A DNA stretch of 64,000 nucleotides from Cotesia glomerata. Lineage: Eukaryota; Arthropoda; Insecta; Hymenoptera; Braconidae. Made by a program: the position numbers and the translations under genes. The notes beneath the pieces are model-generated. The model worked only from the letters and a program-made list of their open reading frames with translations. It was not told the DNA's origin and did no database searches. The stretch covers positions 16,423,915-16,487,914 of the forward strand of contig NC_058165.1 of the NCBI RefSeq assembly GCF_020080835.1, in the 5' to 3' direction. Within the stretch, counting starts at the first letter, position 1. Each line of letters opens with the position of its first letter. This document shows, in pieces, positions 42,201 to 57,200 of this stretch.

Positions 42201-45200
42201 CAATTCTATTCAATTCTAAATATAATATTAAGTACCCAGCGAAGCGGGCGGGTAACAGCTAGTAATTAATAAAATTACAGATCTAAATTTTTCCAAATAC
42301 GAATATGGTGCAAAAATTTTGGATTAATCACAATTATTTAAAAAAAAAAAAAAAAAAAAAAAGCGCCATTCAGCTAAGCCCGAGATGAAAGGTAGATTTC
42401 AATTTTTTTTTTTTTGAAATTACAATAATCACAATTTTTTATGATTTATGTAATTTTAATAATTTTCTTGGCTATTATTCCTAAATTAATCGACAAATTC
42501 TAGCCATCTTCGAACTCAATCAAAGTAATCGTAAGTAATCATCTAAAGAATATGGGTGACAAATTTCATTTAGATCCGTGAAGAAATGTAGACACTATTG
42601 CGGCAAGACGCTGTTTTTTTACAAATTTCCCAAAAACTAAAAAAAAAATTTAATCTCCATAAAATTACTAAAAACTAGTGTTAGATAAATGTTGTACAAG
42701 TCAAATTAAAAGAAATTTTGTCAGCTTTGAAGAGAACTTTTTGGAATTCAGCTATAGTTTCTCAATCAACAGTCTAAAGAGTATGTGTGACAAATTTCAT
42801 CTAGATCCGTCAAGAAAATTATTTTGAAGAAGTTCATTATCTCTTTCTTAGTTTTTTAGGGGCACCATTTAGAAAATAACAAAGAATTTTTTAACTTAAA
42901 CCAAGAAGATGAAATTCATCAAAATTATTTACTTGATTCAAATTATTTTTTTTTCTGTGTAAATTTTGAAAATAAAATCATTATTTTCAATGTTTATTTT
43001 TAATTTTGTGATTTACTGCGGATTAAAAATTTAAAAATAATCTAAAACAATTGAAAAAAATCAAGCAACTTTATCAAATCTTGAATTATTTCTTAATTTA
43101 AATGATTAGAATTTCTTTTTAATTATAATCATATTTTATTTCAATTTCATCAAAAATAGAATAATTAAAAAAAAATCAAGAATATTAATTTTTAAAATAA
43201 TAATAATAATAAATTTAAAAACTTGAAACAATTTATCTCCAGTTCAGCTTTCCAAATATTTATTAATTTTTACAAAAATTTGAATTTTATAATATTGAAT
43301 CAAATTTTAATAAAAATTGTTTTATTTAAAAATTTTGTTGATAAATCCCAACATAAAAAGTAGAAAATACAAAATAATTAATATCACTACATTTAATTAA
43401 ATAAAATTAATTACTTTGATATTACTAAAATTAACTTTTATCTGGAAATTTATATAATTTTCCAACAAACAAATTATAATAGCGATAATTTGTTAAAAAA
43501 TGCAGCAATTAAATTTTAATATCAATGCAATTTTTAAAAACATTGAAATTCATCCAATAAAATTGTCAAAAAAAACAAAATTAAATAAAAAATCATCCTA
43601 AAATTTTCCTCCTGTCTTTCTTAATGCAAATACAGTCACAACCCCTTCCCTTAAAAATCCCACATTCGGAAAATATATGCAGAGCACTCTGCCGGGGCAA
43701 AACTAATTTCGAGTGTTATTACCCCCCGTCTCGGAGTTGGCACTCCCGCAATGACTCGAAGCAGCGGAATATCAAGAGCGAGCCTCAAAAATAACAACTC
43801 GCGTTTGTTGGGAACATCAGCCAGAAGTTGGAAAAGATTCCTCGGAACGGGGACGTGTGTGTGTGTATGTATATACAGAGTGGTAAAGTAATTTGGATGC
43901 ACGATGCCATAGATTTCGGGTCAGGAAGTGATGCATCCAAGTTGATTTACTTGTCGGGTCTCTTTCCATTTGGCGAGGCTTAGTAGGAGCTTATAGGTGA
44001 GTCGTACTTTATTTATTTACAATGTGGGTGGGGGGGGGGTGGTCTTAGCCCTGGAAGGTGCGTTTTGCATAACACTGGAGGGTCATCTAACCGCAAACTA
44101 ACGAATTAAGGTCACACGGTGTAAGTTTAAATAATATCGCGTAGCTTAGCTCCGACACAATGGAAGAAAGTAAGTTCACTAAAATGGCGGGCAGCGACAA
44201 CATGGAGGGGGATTATAACTGTAATGTAGATTATAAAGGTAACGAGCCGCGGATAATCTCCTGGCGTGCAACGCGTGTGCTTTATACACCAGAGCGTGTC
44301 CTATCAATATATCAAATGTGAAATACTCCGACGGGAGTTTGGTTATATCCGCGAAAGGGAGAAAACTAGTCCTGACCACAATCCTATTGATTTTCTCCCC
44401 GTCGACCACAGAGGCATTAAGTTAATTTTCTCTTTTCCTGGGTAGGTTTTCTCCAGCTATTCACCCGCTCAAGGTGTGTTCAGGCTTTTGAATATCGATG
44501 GTGCATATGGATCGGGTTTCTTCGGCCTCAAAACCAAACCAGACAAACTCACACCACAAGCTTTGAATAATCTGATGCCTTTTTTAATGAATGTTAAAGT
44601 TTGTTTTCGGATGCTTCGGGTTTATTTTGAATGGGATTGGTAGTGGGTTTTTTAACTACTTTCAGGAATGTTGGGAATTTTAATACAGTTTTTTTTTTTT
44701 GTGATGGGTAAATCAAAAGAGATTTTAGTTGGCTGGAAAAGAGAATTTTGATTTTGAATTGGAATTCTGGGTGAATGGTAAGAGATACGGGGAAATTGAT
44801 AAGGACTTTTTTTTAGGGGATAAAATTTCCTACAAAAAAGATTTCGTGAGATTTTTTTGGATTTTTGAAATTTAGAGTTTTAGGACTGCTGGTTTAATTA
44901 ATTAATTTATTTATTTATTTATTAATCAACATACGTCTATCGGCAATATATATCAATAGAGAGTATTTAAAATTAAATAACATTAATTTAAGAGCGAAAT
45001 TAATTAGAATTTAATTAAGGGGTTATATCCACTTGTAATTTTGAAAAAATCGATTTTTTTTGCATATTTTGAATGTACATATATTTGAGAATATCGTCCG
45101 AAAATTTCACATTGATCCGGAAAATAATTTCGGATAAATAAGCGTATCTGTAAAGATTTTTTAATTTAGTTTAAATGGTTCCCGAAACTTCAAACGCATT

Positions 45201-48200
45201 TTTATCGAAACGGTGTTTTCAAAGTCGGTGAGGAAAATTTCTCCGAAACGGTTGGACCGATCGGCTTGAAACTTTCACGCGATCTTCTTAGATACTTGTA
45301 TCAGGTAATGATCGAAGGAATAAGGTTTCTGGTAATAATTTCGATTTTTTAAGCCACTTTAAACTGTAAATTTTCTTGAAAAAAAACGATATTTTTCTTT
45401 AGGAAGCCGCCATTTTGTCAAAGATCAAAATTTTGACTATTCCATCGATCATTACCTGTATTCATATATCTTAAAAATAAATCCTTTGGTTTTTTTTATT
45501 TCTGATAATTTGGATCAGAGATATCTTCCTCATCGCCAGACACTTTTTTGTGGAGGTCCTCAAGAGATCTACTACAGGAACAACGGAACCCAATATTTTT
45601 GTAAATACATCGCGAATTCTTAAAATAAATTAAATTCGCTATATGTACATTTATTCTATGTATTTATTTAATAAAAAGCCTCCTCACAAAAAATTCACAA
45701 AAAAACACGTTTTTTCGGACACACAAGTGGATATAACCCCTTAATGAAAATTTGGAGATGATATTCTTGAGTTTTGCACTTCAACTAAGATTTCTGACTA
45801 AGAAATCAAAGATAGAGGAAAAATGATAAAATGATTTCAAGTCTAGATCTAAAAATGCAATTCTACAAAGCGCTCAGCGAAGCAAGCGGGTAACAGCTAA
45901 TTAATAAATAATAGATATAATCGCATCAAAAATCTTTACAGTACTTCCGACTACATTGAAATCAGTTTTTAATGCTTTTATTCGAATCGTATGCTATATA
46001 ACATAAGTTTTTCTCAATAAATTTGAGAAGTAAAAACGAGAAAAATCACGAAAAATATGTTATTTTCTGATTTTAAGCCGTTCTTTTGTTAAAAAATATA
46101 AAAAATTGTGAAAGTCATCGTATATTATATTAATTTGAACTTTAACTGCGAATAACTTTTAACCGAGTTGACTTATCGAAAAATTATATCAGACCTTTCT
46201 TGTAGGCCGTTCAATTTCCTACAAAAATATCTATTTATTTTAACCACACAATAACTCGTTGAGATACATCAAAATTCCTAAAAAAAAAAAAAAAAATCCC
46301 GTGTTATTTAAATGGGAAATCAAAAATCACCATGTGACACCTGTAGATATTGATATTAAGAGCTCAAACTCTACCAGAATTTTTTTTTCGTCATCTTGGA
46401 CGATATTTTCGCGGTAGCTAAAGAAAAAAAAATTAAAAGTTTTTTTTTGGCCCACCCTAATACATATTGAATGAAAAAAATTGATTCAATTTTATTTGAT
46501 CTTCCTATTTAATATTAATCAATCAAAATATTAATGAAAATTTACTTCTATCGAGATATTTAATTTTTTGGAGCAAGAGAAAAATTTTTTCAAGACAAGA
46601 AAATTAACTTCTATCAAGAACTAAATTTTTTGGAGCAAGAGGCTGAATTTTCTCAAAACAAGATGATTTTCTTGACTTAAATAAATTTTTTTGGATCAAG
46701 ATACGTATTTCTTAAAGCAAGAGAATTAATTTAGTTTGAATAAGTGAAATTTCTTGTGTCAAAAAAAAATTTTTTTTCGCTCAAGAAAATAATTAGGATG
46801 AAAAATATTTTTTTTGACACAAGTAAACCTTTTTTTCTGTGTAGAAAATTTAATGCTCTACAAAAAAGTTTTCTTATCATTTTTCGATATCCTCAATATA
46901 TACCCCGAAAGTTTGAGTTTTAAATTTTTTCTATCTAAAATTTTCTTCAATATAAAAATTTTACACCCTGAGCAATGATTCCAACACTAGTCTCCAATCG
47001 ATTGCATAGACGATTAAAAAAAGGAATATCTGGTCGATTGAAACGCTGCAACAAAGCTTGGACAAATTAAAATTAATTACAATAGTTAAAAGGGGTATTG
47101 CAGCGGTAACGATAATGGGTAATGTAAAATTATAAGATTTATTGGTTTTCCTGTTGAATTCCCGTCTCTGGGCCTCGTACAAAGAGAACAAGAGAACGGC
47201 AGATAGAAATGTCAATGAAATATTGATATTGCCTAGATACAACGCTATGGAAAACTGCTTTTCATTCATCGTTCCGATGCCACAAAGAGATTGGAAAATT
47301 GCAATGTATTTTTTTATTTATTATTTTTTTTTAGCACAAATTCATGGCAGTATTGTAGGGCAACTGAAGAGCTTATACATTAGCTGTCAAATATGTCGAT
47401 AAAGCTTCCTTTATCAACAATATTTTTAATACACTATATTTATCATTTAATCCCAGTTATTGTTGGCTTTATTAAATATACTTTTTTTCCGTTTATAGTG
47501 GATTAAAAAGTCATGTTTGTTCATTATTTATACCTCTGTTTTCACAATCGGAGCTTTAAATTAAATAAACATATTCTTTAGCGTTCGCGGTCTGTTCGTG
47601 GGCAAATGTCACTGTTTGTCACGCAATATACACAAACAATAAATAATTTACGATTCGCCTTTTTGTTATAATAATAATAATTTCATTCTATCAATTTTCG
47701 GGAACCAATAAAGGTTTTTCTATTTTTTTATCTGTTGAAAAAAGTTAGACTTCTAAATTTTGGAGATACAAAAAAATGAACAAATATTTTTTTTTAGAAA
47801 TTTTATGCTTTACAAAAACGATCCTTATCATTTTTACCCTACACAGAAAGATAGGTTCACTTGAGCCAAGAAAATATTTTTCTTCCAAATTATTTTCTTA
47901 AGCGAAAAAAAAATTTTTTTTTGACACAAGAAATTTCACTTATTCCAACAAAATTAATTCTCTTGCTTTAAGAAATACGTATCTTGATCCAAGAAAATTT
48001 ATTTAAATCAAGAAAATCTTGTTTTGAAAAAATTCAGCCTCTTGCTCCAAAAAATTTAGTTCTTGATAGAAGTAAATTTTCTTGTCTTGAGAAAATTTCT
48101 CTCTTGCTCCAAAAAATTAAATATCTCGATAGAAGTAAATTTTCATTAATATTTTTATTGATTAACATGTCAAATGGGAAGATCAAATAATATTGAATCA

Positions 48201-51200
48201 TTTTTTTTCATTCAACATATATAATTGCACGCTGATATAATATAAAATGGGTATCAAATATTCAAGAGGAAAATTTTCTCAAAGTGAGAAAATTTTTTTC
48301 TCAGCTGAAGTAGGTGGCGCTGCTTCCCTGAAGTATCTAAAAATCTTGATCAAATATAAAAATTTATTGTATCAAGTATTTATGATAATTTGAATTAAGA
48401 AAAAATTACTTCCACCAAGATTAGAATTTCAAGAAAAATTTTTACTCCGGCCAACACAACTTCAGTCTCCCTTCAGGCACCCGAAAATTTTCTTGAGCCA
48501 AGAATTTTGTTCTCCAGTCAAGAAATTTTACTTTCTGTGTAGGTCTTGAACGAAGGAAAAAAAATGAAAATTGGATTTTTGTGCAGAGGTTTTTACTAAA
48601 AAATTAAAAATTTGGCTAAAATTTCGCGGGATTTTTTTTTTAATAGTTGTAATTGAGAAGAAAAAAAATTCTTCGTTCAAGACCTTGTAAAGTATATCTC
48701 TAAGTTCTGTCTAAAATTTCATCAAGATGGGTTGAGTAGTTCTCGAGAAATCTTGGTTACCGTCTTTGAAAACATAGTTTTGAGAATAACGCGTTTAAAG
48801 TTTTTAGTGACAATACAACAGCGCCTTGAACGCGCAATTTTTGAAAACTGTTTCTCCGAAATTATTATTCAGATCGATTTGAAACTTTAGGACAATATTC
48901 TAGAGATGTTTTAGAATTTAATAAGACAAAAAAAAATCGATTTTTTGAAATCGTGAAACCCACACTGAAAAAAAAGTTTTCTGCTCCGCACTATACAGTA
49001 TCGCTACTGTCAGGATTCACACTTTGCTGTCTAGAGGAGAGTGAGGTTAGGAAAACTGTATACTAACGGTAGCAATAGTTTCGTGAACAGCACTGAATAG
49101 ATCGTGACGGTCAACATCCAGACTGCTACTCGTAGCGATCCACTCATTACTATCGAATCACTATACAGTAGATGCTGCCGAGTAGAAAACTTTTTTTTCA
49201 GTGCATGTAACCCCTTAAATCTCTGTTAATAAAAAAAATAAAATTCCAAATTTGGGTTAAATATTAAAAACCAAATAGTATATTACACCCCTTGAGAAGG
49301 AAAATAAAAAAAGCCTCAGATCACATGTAATGTGTCAACAACATGTATCAACAAAGGGCTGTATACTATTTTTTTGTCAGACGAAGGTGGAAAGCGGCAA
49401 CTTTTTTTAGCGCAGCCGGACGAAAGTTGTCACTTTCCACCCCGAGGGCGAAAAAAAATATGAGATACATTTTTTATAGAAAATTAAATTTCCCACAAAA
49501 AAAAATCTATATCAATTTTCTCGTACACAGAAAAAAAATGTTCTTAAATCAAGTATATAATTTTGGAGAACTTTATCTTCTTGATTTGAGTAAAAAAATT
49601 TTTAAACTAAGAAATTTTTACTTGGCTTAAATAAATTTTACTTGATTCAAAAATTTTTCGTCTTAATTCAATACAATTACCCTCTTCAAAATTATTTTCT
49701 TGGTTCAAGAATTTTCCTCTCGAATCAAGTTAATTTTTTTTTCAGAGTATTACTAATTATCCTCTAAATTAAAATATATGATAGTCTTGAAGTTAGTCAA
49801 AGGTCGAAACTCGCAAAAAACGGGCCACGACTCATTATTGGTTAAAATTTAGATGCGCGCGTAGCGCGCTTTTCAGATTTCTAGTTTAGCCAGAATTTCA
49901 ATGCGAAGTATAAAAGACAAGAAAATTTTTGCCACTCAATTAAAATTTTCTGTCCTAATAGAGTAACTACTCCGCAAAATAATTACTTGATGCCTTCAAA
50001 TTACCAAAAACGCTTTGTATTTTCAGAGTAGTGATGCATGGTGTCACCGGTGATCGGTAAATCGGTTCGCGAATTAAACTATTACGGCGGTCGTAAATTC
50101 CATGAGCCAGCGCTGAGTTAAATTGCAAATTTGCGGCGGTGTATATCAAAGAAAAAAATATCACCAGTTAGCCCAATTGACCGAAATACCGGCCGGTCAG
50201 TACAATAATACCCGTTACCGTAAACCCGAATGGTATAACAGGTAATTCCAGCAAGAACATTTTTTAGTTTTCGTTCAAATAAATTTTTTTTTCTCTATAT
50301 AAATATGTATAAAAAAATCGAGGGAGTTGCTGTACTCACACTATGGAGGAAACCGAAAGGATAAAAAATATAAAATAAAATATTTAATTGGTCTATTTTC
50401 CTACCAGCGTTCTATCACTACGAAATTTATATTTTTCACCCTCAACAAATATACAACACTCATGAGCGGTTTTAAACGAGGCAAGTTGATTGAAATGCGC
50501 TTGAAAAATTTTTCACATCACACTTTCCACTCTTTATTTTTATTTTTTTTTTTTTTTTCAGTTTAGTTTTTATTGCCAAAGGTCCTCGGTACTCGAATTC
50601 TACACCGCTGGAAGCGAGACCGGGGATGATTTATTTCAGCGATTAGAGACGCGATCCATTATCAGATTTATTCGATCGACGAGTCAGCGTCTAAGTATTT
50701 GTATGAATTTATTATCATGGTTGACCCTACCGAAAATTTAAGAGATTATTTTAAGTTGACGTCTATATTTGATATCTTGATAAAGGATGTGAGATATGCT
50801 GGAAATCGTTCGAACAATAGAAGGAAGAAATTAAAGAAGTTATTGCTTCATGGAATTTTTTGAATTGAATTAAAAATTGGTAAGTATGTAATTCATAGGT
50901 GACTATATGTGGTCCATATGTGAACATATGTGATCGACTGACACATATGTAATCAATATAAAATCATGTATGATTTATATGAGCATATGACCATATGTGA
51001 TTCATATAAAACCATAAAGGATAAATGTAACATACATGACAATGATCCATGTAGTCATTGATAGATCATATATATGATCATATGAAGCTACATTTAATCA
51101 ATACAAAATTATATATGGCTTATATGAACATATGTGAATCACATATGATCATATGGGTTTTATATGATGCCATATGTGATCTATAATCATTTATGGTTTA

Positions 51201-54200
51201 TATGAAGCTACTTGTGATCAATACAAAATTATGTATCGACGTTTTAATTAGCAAATTGTCTAACTCCATTTTAGAGAATCTTCTATTTATATGAAAAAAA
51301 CAATTAGTTGAAAATATATTATCACTTTAAAAAACCATTTAATATCATTATTATCTAATAGAGATATAATATTTAGGTTTGAATCATTCAAATAATTTAT
51401 AATTCGATTATGGCTACATCAAAATGTTAAAAAATCAACCTCTAAAAAATAAGGAGTTAGACAAATTGCTAATTAGACCGTCGATATGACTCATATGAAC
51501 ATATGTGATTCACATATGAATCATATGTAATCCATATATGATCATATGTGATCCATAAAATAATTAATGATTTATATGAAGTTATACGAAGTTACATATG
51601 ATCAATACCAAACTTTTTATGGCTTATATGAACATATGTGAATCACATATGATCATATGGGATTCATATAATCATATGGGATTCATATGATGCCATATGT
51701 GATCTATAATCATTTATGGTTTATATGAAGCTACTTGTGATCAATACAAAATTATATATGACGCTACATTTGATCAATATAAAATTGTATATGACTCATA
51801 TGAACATATATGATCATATGTGATCCATATAGTAATTTATGATTTATATGAAGTTATACGAAGCTACATTTAATCAATACAAGGTCATATATGACTGATT
51901 TCAAAGTATATGATGAATATTAAGTCATATGTAATCCATATAATCATATATGATTGATATGAGGCCATGTATGATCAATGTGAGGTCATATGTAAATATA
52001 TATGAACAAATATGATCATCTAAGCAAATTTAATTTTAATGTGACGCATATAAGGTCATATATGGTTAGTACAAGTTCAAAAATGGATATATGTGAACAT
52101 ATATCATCATAAAAAGTCCTATGTGATTTATATAAGGTCATATTTGAGCCATATAGTCATATACGATTCATATGAGGCCATACATGATCATATAACATCA
52201 TATCTGATTTACATAAGATCATTAATGATTCATTTAAAGTATGACATTGGTGTAGACAGTAAATATTTTACAAAAATGATTTCTGATATTTGTTTTCGAT
52301 TCTTCAATACTTCACCTATAAACAACAAACGCCTCATAAAACGGCTCGAACTAAAAAAGTGACACTTTCCGGAAAATTTTTCTACTTGGGAATTCAAATG
52401 CGGGAGAAAAAAATTGTCATTGAAGAAATCCCTTTGTCGGCATATCCCTTGTATTAAAAAAGTATACGGAGTACTACTAGTTAAACTTGAGCTTCTACTT
52501 TGGGATAAAAAAAAAGTAAAATGAAAGCCACTCATTTTAAAACTTTTATTTTATTTTATTCTATATCATAAAAAAAAGTGGAAACGCTCAAGCCACTCTC
52601 ATATGCCGTCAGGGTGCTAGAGAAAAATGGTGGTGGAGAGCCGAGGGTGACACGATTTACCGCGAACACACCCCTCGCCCCTAACATCACATCTGAACTC
52701 CTGAGTTAAGACCAAACACACAAACACACGCGGAACATTTAAAAATAAAATATAAAAAACGGAAAAGCAAAAAGATATCCCGAGCTGGAAAAGATGGAAG
52801 AAAGGAAAGGGATGGATAGATGAAAGCGAGTACCGGCAAGCAAGAGGAGGGGAGGCGTGAGAAAACAAGATCGAGAAGTGGATATACCCCCGGCGGCGAA
52901 CACTAACTGGGTTGAGAAAGAGAAAAAGGAATCGGGATAGGGACAGGGAGCTCTGATTTTCCGACTTTATGCGAACGAGTGATTTAAAACGTTTTTCCAC
53001 GCGACCATGGGGGGTGGCGCCTCTTACACGTTTTTTCCTCTTTTGTCTACTTTTTATCCATCCTCATTCAGTTTTAAATTATTCGATTTTTCGAGGCTGT
53101 AAATTTAACCGGTTCTTTAATGCTATTACGCTTAAATAACGCCGGGAATTACGATAATTGATAGGAGAATACCGAGTGGAAAAACTCTATTTGTTATCGC
53201 CGAGTACGAATTATAAAGTTTTTGAGTCATAATTTTATGAGTGATTAGATCACGATAAATAATGAAATGTTGGGTACAATTTAAGATCAGAATTTTTTAT
53301 TAAAATTGTAGAAGAAACTTCAGAAGTTATATATACTCTAGTAAGAATTTTTTGCAAGCGAGAAGCATACGCCATCTAGTGTTGAAACCAAGATCTAATC
53401 AAAAAAACTTAGAGTTGGATTTGAAATTCAATTTTAGGCCAAATGATAAAAAATACGCAAAAATTGATGAAGTCTTTTTTTTGTAGAGAATTCAATTTTC
53501 TATAAGAAAAGTTTCTTGTAATTTTTTTGTATCTCTAATGTTTAGCCCGGAATTTTGAGTTTAAATTTTTCTAACATATGGTGTAATCGAATACACTTAC
53601 AATCAACCTTCTCATTGAAATTCTGGCTGTTTGATAAGAGATACGGAAAAATTGATGACTTCTTCTGTAGAGAAATCAATTTTCTATAAAAAAGGTTTCT
53701 TATTTTTAGATAGATTTTGTTAGAAATCTAACAATTGCATTAGTCCTCATGGTCGAATTGTTACCTGATTTTGCTATCATATGTCATAATTAGTCAAGTA
53801 AGTTCCAAAAATACCATTAGTTAAAAAATTTATAAATGTATACATAAATAAATGTAACATAACCGACCTTGTCATCAGGATTTCTGCAAAAGTTTTCAAC
53901 CGATCTTGATGAAACTTGGTGCACATATTCTTTGGGAAATTACCTTGAACGAGTTCGACGATGAGTAAAATCGGTCAATTAGTTTAGAAATGGCGGCCAT
54001 TTAAAATTTTCAAAATCGTGAAAATCACGTTTTCGGTAACTTCATTGATGTATAACTTTCGACTGAAAAGAGATGGCTAATTTTACATAACATTGACTTT
54101 TTGTCAATTTTTAGTTATTTTATGAAAGTTAAGAGGTCTATTGAACCATTTTCAGGCCATGTGTAGTACAACCGACTTATGAATGTTATTCTATCAAGAA

Positions 54201-57200
54201 TTCTCAACAGATCCTAATGAAATTTGGTACACAGATTCCTTAGACAATTAGCTTGCATGAGTCTTAGAATCGACGAAATCAGTAAGTTAGTTTCGAAGTA
54301 GTAGCTCTTTAAAATTATCAACATAGTGAAAATCACATTTTTTGTGGCTTCATTGACGAATAACTTTCGATTGAAATAAAATAGCTAATTTTCGAAAAAT
54401 TTATGTAAAAGCTCATGAAATTGCCTTTGATTTAATGTAGATAACATATATCTAATGGAATCTACTTTCCATGTTGGGTGAGACCGAATGGCATTTTTTT
54501 TCGTATCTCCAATATTTTTTAACCTAAAATATTGACTTTAAACTCTTTATAATCACACTAGATTATGGATCCAGTTTCAAAGCTCCTAAGATTTAAATTT
54601 TTTCAATAAAATCTCCAAAATAACTTCCGTCAAAAAAACAATAATTCCCATCACCTAAACATCATAATTTCCACTTCAAACCAAATCAAACCAGACAAGT
54701 ATTTCTTCTTCACGTTGGATATAAAAAAGCTGAGTGATCTGAAGACTTTTCTTGCAATCTCTCAATTTCCGTCTCCGGAAAGTGCTCGAGCTATCAAACG
54801 ATCAGCAGGAAAGGACCTGCAGAAATAGCAACTGGACCAGGATTCGGATCTGGATCCAGCGGACTGGTATCAAGGTCGTTATCAGCTCGAACCAAAGGAA
54901 CAGGAAACGAAGAAGCGAATCTTCGCCATTGATCTTCAGAATTTAACGAGTGGAACGTTTGGACTGAACCAGCTACAACTCAGCACATACTCAAACGTTC
55001 CCGTCGGGTCCGGCTATTGATCGAGACCGGGTCAGAGTTGCCAGCACCGAGTGCATACATTTGAACTACATCATACATACCAACAATTACCAGCATACGC
55101 ATTGGATACTCTCTCACACTGTAAGGTTGCAGGATTGCAAGGTGAATTAGGGCCGTATATTTTCCCGGTGGCCACAAGGTTGATCTATATGTGCATGTGG
55201 AGCATCCACGGCAACACCTGAATACGCTCTACAATAAGTAGCTCAACATGCATGCCTACCTAACCACCAGCCCGATGTTATCTCCCTTGCACTTTACTCT
55301 CTTTTGGTACGAGCCAACATTCACATTCACACACTCACATTTATGGGCTTGTTTTACTGTACTTCAGAGTAACTGCTATTCCCAGTTATAAAATCACCGA
55401 CTACCGGAACCCTCCCCTCAACCATCCGCACATTCACAACCACCAATGAGAAGCGTGTTCCTGTTCCTGGTAGAAAGAACCAGTCAAGTTCCTTCAAAGG
55501 TGCGACCTCTAAAAGTTACATAGTGTGTTCATTAAAGGTAAGCGGAAATTCTCCCACGCATCAAAAAGAAATTTTACTTAAAAATGTTGAATGATTTAGA
55601 GCACAGCTTTATCTTTTATTAGTCACAGCAATTCTTTTTAAAATTTGTGAGCAAAATTTACCGAGCTCGGAAGATGAAAAAAATAATTAAAATTATTTGA
55701 ATCGTTTATTTGAGAAACCCTATAAGTCATATTTTTTTCGAAATAGGGTTTATTGCATTTTTTGGTTCTTTGAATTTCCCCTCACTTATACCAACACCAA
55801 AAAATATTAAATCCGTTAATATTAAAGACTTAACCAATCGGTCAATATAAATCTCGTTTAGTTGAGAAACCCCATAAGTCAGTGACTTACAGGGTTTTTC
55901 GAAGAAACATTCAATTTCAAAATTCCAAAAATAAATTTCTTTTTGTTTTTTTTTTTTTTTTTTCAAAAAAACTTCTTTTGAGTAGAAAAATTCAGTTCAA
56001 TGCAAAATACTTAAATTTTAATAATTTTCACAGTGTGGGTTTAAAAAAATTAAATTAAATTATTGTTTTATTGTTTGATGTGATTTCACTGACTTTAATT
56101 TTAAAATGATTGATTATTAGATAATTAGAAACTAATTTTACTGTTAAATACTTGAATTTTAATGAGTTTTACAATATTCGCTTGATGGATTAAATTTAAA
56201 AATATGTTGTTTTATTGTTGACTCTGATTTAACTGATTTAAATTCTGAAATTAATTATAACCAAATAAAAATATATTATATTTACTGTTAAATACTTTGA
56301 TTTCAATAATTTTTGCAATTTTAGTTTTATAAAGTTAGATTGTGATAAATTAAAATGTTGTTTTATTGTTGACTCTCAGTTCGCTAATTTGAAATTAACA
56401 ATAGATAATTTATTATAATTTTCGTTCATTGTGGCTCCAATACATATTTTGTACTTTATTTTATAAATATAATAAATGATTGACGGAGAAAAATTAATAT
56501 ATTAATGATTTTATTACTATTTTGTTCGTTTTGGTGAGAAACCCCATAAGTCAATCAACTTCAAATCATTATTATGAATAGTAGTAATTAACAATTTAAT
56601 TTTTTCATGCTAGAATATTTTTTCGGGATACTAACATTATTATTATTCATCATTAGTTCATGATGTTAATGCAAACTTAACCGAAAAAAATGTTTTTTGC
56701 TTCTCCTGAAAAATTTATTATTTTTGACTTATGAGGTTTATCAAATAAACGATTCATTTGTGAATAATTATAAAAATAATTGTAATTAGATCAGGAAGAA
56801 ATGTCCTTCGATTCCTGTAATTTTCACGATAATTCTTACCCAAAATTTCTTTCCGTGCAGCCTTAACTCAACACCACTTACAACAAATATATCAAAGGAA
56901 TATCGCTATTAAGTGAAGGGATGAATGTATAGCGGCTAACGAGGCTGTAAGGAAGCAAAGCCCATGTGATTGTAAAGACTAGACTAAAAAACTACCACAC
57001 TGGTAATTTATATACAGAAAGTAGACGGTACTATTATATCCCGGATCCCGGCGCAGTGTGTGTATAAATGGGCAAAACGAAATTGCTACCGCCGCGAAAT
57101 TCCGATAATACCTTCCGTGGCTTTTTCAACTTTTCCAACCATCCAGCTTTGGTATTTATGGATGTTGTGCTGGTGAATATACCGATCTGATGAAACGAAG

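Larger units (their letters stand above)
40295..42262 (+). mobile_element. Helitron (family C), copy 2, carrying a minisatellite
   Basis: 5' A-TCTATATATATA, 3' hairpin ACCCAGCGAAGCGGGCGGGT then AACAGCTAG-T. The 5' end is split 12 bp in by the CAGGG MITE (40307-40753). The body from 40806 to about 41960 is a tandem array of units about 140 bp long. The last 260 bp are the conserved Helitron 3' region shared with 38400-38628. No Rep/helicase is encoded, so it is non-autonomous. Confidence 0.85.

Noticed and set aside
52617..53000. 127-codon minus-strand frame rich in Ser, Phe and Leu
   Set aside because: Low-complexity composition from a purine-skewed stretch, no domain, and no splice-site support on the Camta strand.
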